From Desulfobacterales bacterium (GTDB taxonomy: Bacteria > Desulfobacterota > Desulfobacteria > Desulfobacterales > Desulfatibacillaceae), in NCBI GenBank assembly GCA_020057225.1, contig JAGVGH010000136.1:1-45458 (forward strand): DNA of 45,458 nucleotides, written 5' to 3'. Position numbers and translations under genes: made by a program. Of this stretch, positions 37,753 through 45,458 are shown piece by piece. Under the pieces are notes generated by a model. It did no database searches. It saw only the letters and a list, made by a program, of their open reading frames with translations, and was not told where the DNA came from. The first letter of the stretch is position 1; every line of letters begins with the position of its first letter.

Positions 37753-37976
37753 GGGAATCCTCCTAGCGGGAAGGCTATTTGGTTGTAACCTGAAAAGAAG
37801 GCGCACGACGGAGCGCGCTGAGAAACGCATGGAAGGGATTGTAGCGGGGGGAATTGGGAAAGGGAAGGGGGATGCGGGTGTTTTACAGTTGTTTTACAGG
37901 CGTTCACAGAGGTCTGACCTGTTGCCTGGGGGAGGCGCCACTCCTTGCGAAAAAAGAGGACTTAATTGTTCGCGGG

Positions 37977-38076
37977 TTGACTTAAGTCAAGGACGGGGCG
38001 GAAAGGATAGGGCATAAAGGGAGCCAACAAGGGATGCAATTTTTTGCTTGCACAAAAATTGGTATTCTGGTACTTA
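37977..38076 (+). promoter_or_regulatory. Candidate hcp control region: TTGACTTAAGTCAA palindrome and a sigma70-like promoter
   Basis: Perfect 14-bp palindrome 37977-37990; TTGCAC-17 nt-TACTTA at 38048-38076. Confidence 0.5.
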
Positions 38077-38135
38077 AATAGAAGAAACGGAAAACATCCC
38101 GGCCGTCACCCTCACCCAAAAGGAGACCCAACACC

Positions 38136-39749
38136 ATGTTCTGCTACCAGTGTGAACAAACCGCCAAAGGCCAAGGCTGCGACAAATCCGGTGTCTGCGG
38201 AAAACAACCCGACGCCGCCTCCCTCCAGGACCTCCTGGTCTATTCCCTCAAAGGTCTCGCCCTGGCCGCCCTTGAGGCCCGCAAAAAAGGCCATGTCTCC
38301 GCCGAAACAGACCGCTTTGTCTGCGAGGCCCTCTTCTCCACCATCACCAACGTCAACTTCGACCCCGCGCGTCTTGAAACCCTCATCCGCCGCTCGGCAG
38401 AGGTCCGCGAGGCCCTGAAAAAAGCGGCCGGCGTCTCCGTTTCCGGCGGACCCGCCAGCTTTGTCCCCGCCGCGGACTTGGCCGGGCTGGTGGCCCAGGG
38501 CGACAAAGTCGGGCTTAAATCCGACCCCGGCATCAACCCCGACATCCTCTCCCTCCAGCACATCACCCTCTTCGGCATCAAGGGTGTCGCGGCCTACGCC
38601 GACCACGCGGCCATCCTCGGCCAGAGCGATCCCGCCGTGGCGGAATATCTCTACGAGGCCCTGGCGGCCATGGAGAACAAGGCGCTGGGCCTGAACGACT
38701 GGGTGGGGCTGGCTTTAAAATGCGGCGCCGTCAACCTCCGCGCCATGGAGCTTCTGGACGCCGCCAACACCGGAACCTACGGCCATCCCGTGCCCACCAA
38801 GGTTCCTCTCGGCCACACAAAGGGCAAGGCCATTCTGATTTCCGGCCACGACCTCAAAGACCTGGACGCCCTTCTCAAACAGACCAAGGGCAAGGGAATT
38901 AACATCTACACCCATGGCGAAATGCTGCCCACCCACGGCTATCCGGAACTCAAAAAGCACACGCATTTTTACGGCCATTACGGCACAGCCTGGCAGAACC
39001 AGCAAAAAGAGTTCGACGCCTTCCCCGGCGCCATTCTCATGACCACCAACTGCATTCAGAAGCCCAAGGAAACCTACAAGGACAACATCTTCTCCACCGG
39101 ACTTGTGGCCTATCCGGGAGTACGGCACGTGGCCAACGGAGACTTCGGCCCTGTCATCGAGAAAGCCCTCGCGCTTCCGGGTTTTGCGGAGGACGCGCCT
39201 GGAAAGTCGGTGATGGTGGGATTTGCGCGGAACGCGGTGCTGGGTGTGGCCGGAACCGTTATCGAGGCGGTGAAGGGCAAGGCGCTCAGGCATTTCTTCC
39301 TGGTGGCGGGCTGCGACGGCGCCAAGCCGGGCCGGAACTACTATACCGAGTTCGTGGAAAAGGTGCCCAAAGACTGCGTGGTTTTGACCCTTGCCTGCGG
39401 CAAGTTCCGCTTCTTTGACAAGGAGCTGGGCGACATCGGCGGCATCCCGCGGCTTTTGGACGTGGGCCAGTGCAACGACGCCTATTCGGCCGTTCAGATC
39501 GCGGTGGCGCTGGCGAACGCTTTTGGGGTGGGGGTGAACGACCTGCCGCTTTCCATTGTGCTTTCGTGGTACGAGCAAAAGGCGGTGGCCATTCTGCTTA
39601 CGCTGTTGCACCTTGGGATCAAGAACATCCGCCTGGGGCCCACGCTTCCCGCGTTCATCTCGCCGGGAGTGCTCCAGGTGCTGGTGGACAATTTCAACAT
39701 CATGCCCACGACCACAGTGGATGAGGACTTGAAGGCGATTCTCGGATAG
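38136..39749 (+). CDS. hcp: Hydroxylamine reductase / hybrid cluster protein
   Basis: 'MFCYQCEQTAKGQGCDKSGVCGK', 'YTHGEMLPTHGYPELKKHTHFYGHYGTAWQNQQKEF', 'LACGKFRFFDKELGDIGGIPRLLDVGQCNDAYSA'. Confidence 0.97.
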   Translation: MFCYQCEQTAKGQGCDKSGVCGKQPDAASLQDLLVYSLKGLALAALEARKKGHVSAETDRFVCEALFSTITNVNFDPARLETLIRRSAEVREALKKAAGVSVSGGPASFVPAADLAGLVAQGDKVGLKSDPGINPDILSLQHITLFGIKGVAAYADHAAILGQSDPAVAEYLYEALAAMENKALGLNDWVGLALKCGAVNLRAMELLDAANTGTYGHPVPTKVPLGHTKGKAILISGHDLKDLDALLKQTKGKGINIYTHGEMLPTHGYPELKKHTHFYGHYGTAWQNQQKEFDAFPGAILMTTNCIQKPKETYKDNIFSTGLVAYPGVRHVANGDFGPVIEKALALPGFAEDAPGKSVMVGFARNAVLGVAGTVIEAVKGKALRHFFLVAGCDGAKPGRNYYTEFVEKVPKDCVVLTLACGKFRFFDKELGDIGGIPRLLDVGQCNDAYSAVQIAVALANAFGVGVNDLPLSIVLSWYEQKAVAILLTLLHLGIKNIRLGPTLPAFISPGVLQVLVDNFNIMPTTTVDEDLKAILG

Positions 39750-39780
39750 TTATGCCGGGCGGTTTGGTTGTATAGCAAAA

Positions 39781-39812
39781 AGGGGCGGTCCGGACGGGCC
39801 GCCCCTCAAAAA
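39781..39812 (+). terminator. Intrinsic terminator-like hairpin after hcp
   Basis: AGGGGCGGTCC-GGAC-GGGCCGCCCCT stem flanked by A-rich sequence on both sides. Confidence 0.7.
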
Positions 39813-39954
39813 ATATAGCCCCAAAAAACAAGGAAGCCTGCCCGGGAACCCAACGGTTATGGAATGAACCGCTCCTCCCCCCTGGCAGGTGATATATAAA
39901 TATCGCATCACGGTTTTGTTGTCAAGGCAAAAACCGGGCTGTCGGGTAGTGGCT

Positions 39955-40031
39955 TGTCGGGTGAACCCGCGCGCGAAAAAGGGTTTTTGCGGCAACAGAT
40001 CACACGGGCGCGCGCGGAACCACCCGGCCTA
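39955..40031 (-). repeat. Family B repeat, single long-loop arm
   Basis: Revcomp GTAGGCCGGGTGGTTCCGCGCGCGCCCG...CGCGCGGGTTCACCCGACA closely matches the left arm at 16716-16792. Confidence 0.8.
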
Positions 40032-40085
40032 CATGACTGGCTGTCAAGGGAAAAACCGCAGAGAGAGCCGCGCTGCCCCCCCCCC

Positions 40086-41513
40086 TCACCTCAACACCTC
40101 CCGCCCCCGCCCCGGAAACAGCACCTTCCCCGCCTCCTGAACCGCGTAACGCGCCAGCATCCAGTTCGCCCCCTCCACAATCATCCTCCCAAATCCCCAG
40201 GCGTAATGCGGGCGGAAATACACCCGCCGCGTCATCCGCCGAACCAGCCCCTCCAGGTCCGCGCGCGTCCGCGTCCAGGGCAGGCGGACCCAGGGATATT
40301 CCTCCATGTCCGGCGCCCAGTCCCCGGCAAGGGTTCCCGCCGCCTCCGCCTCCAGATACACCGGCGTCCCTGGATAGGGCCTGAGCGCCGCCACATTGGC
40401 CGTTGTGGGTTTGATGGCCAAAATGAAGCGCTCGGTCGCAAGAGCCGTCTCCGGCGTCTCCCCGGGATACCCCACCACCCAGCTCGAATGACAGGCGAAC
40501 CCGTTCTCCCGGCACAGCTCCCGCGCCCGCGCCGACATCTCCAGGGTTATCCGCTTCCCCATGGCGTTGAGCATCCTCTGGGACCCGGACTCCATGCCAA
40601 AGGCCACCAGATATACCCCGGCCTCCCGGGCGCGGGCCGCGAGCCGTTCCGTAAACACGTCCACCCGGCTTTTGATGCGGAAGGAGACCCCCAGGCGCTC
40701 TTTAATGATAAGCCCAAGGATGTCCATGGCGCGGCCCTCGTCCGCGGTGAACGTGTCGTCCGCGATCTCCACGTCCCGGATTCCCCGCTCCCGGATGGAC
40801 AGAAGCTCCTCCACCACGTCCCAGGGATCCCGGGCGCGGTATTTTTTCCGGAAATTGTAGCAAAACCCGCAGGAGAACGGACAGCCGCGGCTCGTCAGGA
40901 GGGTGTCCACCGGGCGCCGCCGGACCAGAAGCGAATGGTAGAGACGGGCGTCGTACACATCCTGCACAAGTCCGCGCGCGGGCCGGGGCAGGTTTTTGGG
41001 GTCGGGAAACACATGGGGCGGCCCGGAAACCGCGCGCCCGTTTTCCCGCCGCCACAGGCCCGGAATTTCGGTAAACGCCGAGCCGTCCTGTAACGCCAGG
41101 GCCAGGGCGACCAGGGAGTGTTCCGCCTCTCCGGTAAGCACAAAGTCCGCTTCGGGTATCTGGGCAAGGGTCTTTTCGGGCGCCGAGGTCGCATGGGGTC
41201 CGCCAAGAACCAGACGCGCGTCTGGAAGGGCGTTTTTAAGCGCGCGGGAAAGGGCCGCGGCATGGGGCAGGATGTCGGAGTACACGGAGACGCCCAGGAG
41301 AAACGGACGGCTGGACGCGGCCCGGGCCGCGATGGCGGCGTCGGGCAGCGCCTGGGCGTTGGCGTCCACCACCACCGGGGCAAACCCCGCAGCCTCCAGG
41401 GACGCGGCGAGGTATAAAAGATGCAAAGGAGGGTAGCACTTTTGCGACACCTCTTCCGCGTAGGTGGCCCTGGGATTCACAAGAACCACGGCCCTGCCTT
41501 TTTTCTCCTCCAT
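40086..41513 (-). CDS. B12-binding-domain radical SAM protein
   Basis: 'LLTSRGCPFSCGFCYNFRKKYRARDPWDVVEEL', N-terminal 'YPPLHLLYLAASLEAAGFAPVVVDANA...LVLGGPHATSAPEKTL'. Confidence 0.9.
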   Translation of the reverse strand: MEEKKGRAVVLVNPRATYAEEVSQKCYPPLHLLYLAASLEAAGFAPVVVDANAQALPDAAIAARAASSRPFLLGVSVYSDILPHAAALSRALKNALPDARLVLGGPHATSAPEKTLAQIPEADFVLTGEAEHSLVALALALQDGSAFTEIPGLWRRENGRAVSGPPHVFPDPKNLPRPARGLVQDVYDARLYHSLLVRRRPVDTLLTSRGCPFSCGFCYNFRKKYRARDPWDVVEELLSIRERGIRDVEIADDTFTADEGRAMDILGLIIKERLGVSFRIKSRVDVFTERLAARAREAGVYLVAFGMESGSQRMLNAMGKRITLEMSARARELCRENGFACHSSWVVGYPGETPETALATERFILAIKPTTANVAALRPYPGTPVYLEAEAAGTLAGDWAPDMEEYPWVRLPWTRTRADLEGLVRRMTRRVYFRPHYAWGFGRMIVEGANWMLARYAVQEAGKVLFPGRGREVLR

Positions 41514-41524
41514 GGCCCCTCCGC

Positions 41525-42367
41525 TCAGCGCGCGGACAACAGCGCCGCCGCGTTGCCGCCTGTAATCCTGGCGATGTCCGCCGGGTCGAGGCCCGTTTCC
41601 CCAAGCTCTTTGAAATACCGTTTCGCCCTCAGAAGCGGATAGTCCGTGCCCAAGAGCACCTTGTCCGCGCCGATGGTCCGGCAGGCGATGTCCCATATCC
41701 GGGAGTCATACAGAAACGGCGAGGCCGCCGTGTCGAGCCAGACGTTGTTAAAGCGTTCTTTTGCCCCGCGCTTCATGAGATGGTAGAAAAACACGCCGCC
41801 GCCCCAGTGGGCGAGAATCAGCCGGTTTTGAGGAAAACGCTCCAGAAGCCCCCAGATTTGCCCGGGCGTTATGGGCGTTTTTCCGGGATACACGTGGCCC
41901 ACCGGCTCATTGGTGTGAATGAGAACCGGCGCGTTTCTCTCCCTGGCCAGGGCCATGACAGGTTCGAGACGCGCGAGCGCGCTATCGTCAACGCCCGAGC
42001 GGTACAGGGCAAGCTCCCCAAGGCCGGCGGCTCCCGCGTCCAGGCGGCGGCGCGCCTCTTCGGCGGGGTCCGGGCCTTCCACGTCAAAGCAGGCAAAGGG
42101 CACGAGCCGGTCCGGATGCCTGGCCGCGGCCTCCAGTATATAGTCGTTGTGGCGGGCGGAAAGGTCCGGATTTGTCCAGGGGAAGCCGAACACCACGGAC
42201 TTGTCCACGCCGTCCTCGTCCATGGCGGCAAGAATGTCGTCCACGCCTGCCATGGGGGATTTCCGGGGACGGTAGAGAAGCTCGAACGCGGGTTCGCCGG
42301 GGAAGAAGCGTTCCCGGTTTTGGCGTGCGGCGTCGAAGAAGAGGTGGGTGTGGATGTCTATGCGCAT
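41525..42367 (-). CDS. Amidohydrolase-family TIM-barrel metal-dependent hydrolase
   Basis: 'MRIDIHTHLF', 'VPFACFDVEGPD', 'VLIHTNEPVGH', 'LILAHWGGG', 'KVLLGTDYPLL'. Confidence 0.9.
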   Translation of the reverse strand: MRIDIHTHLFFDAARQNRERFFPGEPAFELLYRPRKSPMAGVDDILAAMDEDGVDKSVVFGFPWTNPDLSARHNDYILEAAARHPDRLVPFACFDVEGPDPAEEARRRLDAGAAGLGELALYRSGVDDSALARLEPVMALARERNAPVLIHTNEPVGHVYPGKTPITPGQIWGLLERFPQNRLILAHWGGGVFFYHLMKRGAKERFNNVWLDTAASPFLYDSRIWDIACRTIGADKVLLGTDYPLLRAKRYFKELGETGLDPADIARITGGNAAALLSAR

Positions 42368-42603
42368 GGTTTTCCGGAAGGCGGAAGTTAGGAGTTAGGA
42401 GTCAGAATGAAAGACAAAGATGAAAGCGCGTGTGGAATCCATGTCATTAAAGGGCGAAAGCGCCACGGGCTAAAACCCAGAAGCGTGGTTCCCGCCCCGA
42501 AGGGGCGCGGCCAAAAGACATGGCCTGCGAAAGCGTCGCCCCTTGCGGGGCGGCCCTGAATCAGGCGCCCGGCCTCGCCCCTTCGGGGCGGAGCGGACGC
42601 CCG

Positions 42604-42765
42604 GCGTTTTTTGCGTAGATAATGTGCAATGGTCCTGGGGTTGAAACCCCAGGCTACATTAAAAAACCTTGCCGCACCGCGGCTGCTATGCGGAGAAAGG
42701 CCCATTTATTAAAAAGAAAGAATAACAAAAACAGGATGTTTTATTCTAAGTCCTGACTTCTCCGG
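42604..42765 (-). repeat. Dispersed repeat family A, copy 3 (inverted)
   Basis: Revcomp shares family A blocks with copies 1 and 2. Confidence 0.85.
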
Positions 42766-43089
42766 CTCCGTCGGCCTAGGACTCAGAACGGAAGACAACA
42801 CGACGCATAAACCTTGAAATAACAGACAATTAGAAAATCAAGCCCTGAAAAGCCCCCTCATCCCTCCGCAAGCCGCGTCCTCGGGCCGCCCCCGCCGGAG
42901 CATAAATCCACCACTTCCGACGCGCCGGTTTCCCGCAGCGCCCTGGCAAGCCGCCTGACAATCTTTCAGCGCGGCGCCAGGTATCTCCGGCAAAACGGAA
43001 GCGTGTCGGTCGCCCCGTTCCGGACGGATTCGGGGCGCCCGGAAAGGCCCTCAATTTCCACCAACTTTTTTCGTCCCGTGTTTTTCCTG

Positions 43090-45036
43090 TTATTTGCCCG
43101 CGCCTCCTTCTTTTTTAAGGCGCGCCAGATTGGCCTTGGCGGGGTTAAAGGCAGGATTGACGCGCAGGGCCGCCTCGAAAAGCCGTTGGGCCTCGTTCGT
43201 TCTTCCCGCCTTGGCGTAGGTTACTCCCAGCCCGTTCAACGCCACAGCGTTTTTGGGGTCTTTGGCAAGCACTCTTTCAAAATGAAAGGCGGCCTCGGCC
43301 ATGTGACCCAGGGCCAGCATGCTTCTGCCAAGGCATGTTCGCGCCTCGGTTTCCGAGGACGGGTCAATGAGCGCCTGAAGATAATAGCCTGCCGCGTCCT
43401 CGTATTCCTTTCGGGACGCGCGCAAATCCCCAAGATTCAAAAACGCTTCTCCCAGCGAGGGGTCGCGTTCCACAGCCATGAGAAAATACATTTCCGCGCT
43501 CTTCTTGTCTCCCTTGGCCATTAAGAGCGCCCCTGCGCTGTTTAAAAACACACCAGGGCATTCATCCCCAAAACGTTTCAACGTGTCAAGATACAGTTTC
43601 AGGGCCTTGTCCGGTTGTTTCATCTTCAGATACAACGCCGCGAGATGCTCGATACCCACCGCAAAGCGGGGGTTGACCGCGAGCGCGGCCTCAAAGTGGG
43701 CGGCGGCGGAGGCAACCCGTCCCTCCTGTTCAGCCAGGCTTCCCAAAAAGCCATGGGCCACGTAGCTTTGTGGTTCCACCTCCAGGGCCCTTTCGAAAAC
43801 GGTGCGCGTGTCCTCGTAGCAGCGCGCGTAGGACTGGGCGGCCGCCGCCATCCCGATGGTAACGACAGCGCCCAAAAGAGCCGCGGCGGGCGCGCCGCGC
43901 CGCATGCGGGAGAGAAGGGCGGGGAGACCCCAGGAAAGAAGGATGAAGACACCCACAAGGGACATGTAGGTGTAGCGGTCCGCCCTGGCATGGGGACCGA
44001 TGACGATGATGCCGGACATGGGGAACAGGACGCCCAGGAACCAAAGCCAGCCTGTCAGGAGCCACGGCGCTTTTCCGCGCGCGGCAAAACCGGCAAGGGT
44101 GGCGGCAGTGACAACAAAAACAGCCAGGAGGGTTTTAAAAAGGCCGGGAGCGTCCGGGTGGATATAGATGATGGACAGTCCCATGGGCAGAAGCGTGTCG
44201 GATAAAAATTCCAGGTAAGCCCAGAGCGCCGCCGCTGTCCGGGTTCCTAATGAAAACATTCCCGGCGGGGCCACGGCCTCTGTCATGGTCTGGGTCACCT
44301 GGGCAGCGATGGCGGCGCATAGGGAAATTCCGAAGAGAAGCGCTTTTTCGCGGACAAGGGGCCAGACGGCGCGGGGAAGCCTGGAAAGCGGGGTGTCCGG
44401 GGCAAGGCGTCCAAGGGGCCAAAAGTCTAGCAGTAAAAGCGCAAACGGCAGGGTGACGGCCATGGGCGAGGCCATGCAGGCAAGCGCGCAGGCGGCGGCC
44501 ACTTTGAGGAGCGTCCGGATTTCGGGTTTTTTCCCGTGCTCCGCGTGCCACAGCAGGGCGAGCATCCAGAAAAAGCCTGCCACAAGGTGTTTTCTGCCGG
44601 AAATCCAGGCGACGGCCTCCACATGCAGAGGGTGAACGGCAAACAGGGCCGCGACGAAAAAGCTTCTCCATGGGGCGCCGGTGAGTCTGCGGAGCGCGGC
44701 AAAGAGAAGAATGGAATTGAGGGCGTGGAATAACAGGTTTGTTAGGTGCCTGCCGCCGGGATTCAGCCCGTACACAGCGGAATCGGCCAGAAACGTGAGC
44801 CAGGTGAGGGGCGCGAAGTACGAGCTCCGCTGTGTGGCGCCGGAGAAGGCCCAGATGAGGTTGTTTAATAAACCGATGCCTGACTTTCCGTGCGGCGGGG
44901 CGAGGTAGAGCGGGTCATCGTAGTGGATGAGGTCAAAGCCCATGGTCTGGGCGAACACGGCAAAGACAGCGGCCGCAAGGACGAGGGAGGCAACAAGAAA
45001 CGGGAACAGGCCGCGCCGGTTGAGGGGAATACGCAT
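43090..45036 (-). CDS. Multi-pass membrane protein with C-terminal TPR repeats (TMTC/O-glycosyltransferase-like)
   Basis: 'FDLIHYDDPLYL...NNLIWAFSG...YFAPLTWLTFLADSAVYGLNPGGRHLTNLLFHALNSILLF', 'FAVHPLHVEAVAWISGRKHLV'; TPR-like repeats in the C-terminal third. Confidence 0.85.
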   Translation of the reverse strand: MRIPLNRRGLFPFLVASLVLAAAVFAVFAQTMGFDLIHYDDPLYLAPPHGKSGIGLLNNLIWAFSGATQRSSYFAPLTWLTFLADSAVYGLNPGGRHLTNLLFHALNSILLFAALRRLTGAPWRSFFVAALFAVHPLHVEAVAWISGRKHLVAGFFWMLALLWHAEHGKKPEIRTLLKVAAACALACMASPMAVTLPFALLLLDFWPLGRLAPDTPLSRLPRAVWPLVREKALLFGISLCAAIAAQVTQTMTEAVAPPGMFSLGTRTAAALWAYLEFLSDTLLPMGLSIIYIHPDAPGLFKTLLAVFVVTAATLAGFAARGKAPWLLTGWLWFLGVLFPMSGIIVIGPHARADRYTYMSLVGVFILLSWGLPALLSRMRRGAPAAALLGAVVTIGMAAAAQSYARCYEDTRTVFERALEVEPQSYVAHGFLGSLAEQEGRVASAAAHFEAALAVNPRFAVGIEHLAALYLKMKQPDKALKLYLDTLKRFGDECPGVFLNSAGALLMAKGDKKSAEMYFLMAVERDPSLGEAFLNLGDLRASRKEYEDAAGYYLQALIDPSSETEARTCLGRSMLALGHMAEAAFHFERVLAKDPKNAVALNGLGVTYAKAGRTNEAQRLFEAALRVNPAFNPAKANLARLKKEGGAGK

Positions 45037-45152
45037 AGGTGGACCGAGTGTCTCCCATGGCGCATGGGCGGGAAAGGGGAGCGTCGAAAAGTCCCTGGAT
45101 GCCTTGGTCCTGGGGTTGAAACCCATAAGCGCCAACTTATATGAACATTCTT

Positions 45153-45337
45153 GAGGTAATTGCAAAATAGGGATACCGCTCTTGCCCATTGTGGAACTTG
45201 CGCCCGTGCGTCATTCCCGCGAAGGCGGGAATCCAGTCTTTTCAAGATGTTCTGGATTCCCGCCTTCGCGGGAAAGACGGATTGGGGCGCGTCCCCATCC
45301 GCAACAACATCTCCTTTGGGAGTTTTGCAATTACCTC
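45153..45337. mobile_element. MITE-like element, TIR GAGGTAATTGCAAAA with a TTCCCGCGAAGGCGGGAATCCAG core
   Basis: 15/15 TIR (TTTTGCAATTACCTC at 45323-45337); inverted cores at 45211-45237 and 45252-45274. Confidence 0.85.
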
Positions 45338-45359
45338 TCTTGCTTAAAGATATATGAGG

Positions 45360-45458
45360 GAGGCAATTGCAAAACTCAAAGAAACGACAAATTTAACGTA
45401 GGGTAAATGGTTCCGCCCGTAGGGCAGGTTCATCCAACACATAGAAATTATTTTAGAA
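45360..45458. mobile_element. Window-truncated third member of the same TIR family with family B arm
   Basis: GAGGCAATTGCAAAA...GTAGGGTAAATGGTTCCGCCCGTAGGGCAGGTTCATCCAACA. Confidence 0.7.

Noticed and set aside
15659-45458. Possible CRISPR array from the many palindromic repeats
   Set aside because: Repeats are dispersed kilobases apart without regular spacers, and no cas genes are present

Overview
GC-rich bacterial chromosomal window. Gene content (hybrid-cluster protein, flavodiiron protein, NfnAB-type oxidoreductase) fits an anaerobe, possibly a sulfate-reducer-like Desulfobacterota, but this is inference. Main blocks: (i) a large multi-PAS hybrid histidine kinase; (ii) a run of overlapping genes (about 5.6-15.6 kb) of the MoxR / DUF58 / SpoIIM-like / RDD / DUF4129 / DUF4350 type, extended by GYF-RDD and B-box zinc-finger membrane proteins; (iii) an rlmB-type methyltransferase, then an icd-comF-nitrilase-heptose adenylyltransferase-pgeF-pyrK-like run; (iv) flavodiiron protein plus ferredoxin, convergent with NfnAB; (v) a visibly AT-richer block (27.35-29.72 kb) with a DUF5131 protein, a PD-(D/E)XK-like protein and an SMC/AAA15-like ATPase, the best candidate here for an uncharacterised defence or conflict module; (vi) a histidine phosphatase / acyl-CoA dehydrogenase / TetR / APH-like kinase operon behind a near-consensus promoter and a perfect palindrome; (vii) an AbiEii-like nucleotidyltransferase toxin with an apparent 1-nt frameshift inside its catalytic motif, next to an HTH partner with an operator-like palindrome; (viii) two B12-binding radical SAM proteins, hcp, an amidohydrolase and a TPR membrane protein. 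The intergenic space holds several dispersed palindromic/MITE-like repeat families. No CRISPR array, rRNA or convincing tRNA was seen. All family calls come from reading motifs by eye; no searches were run.
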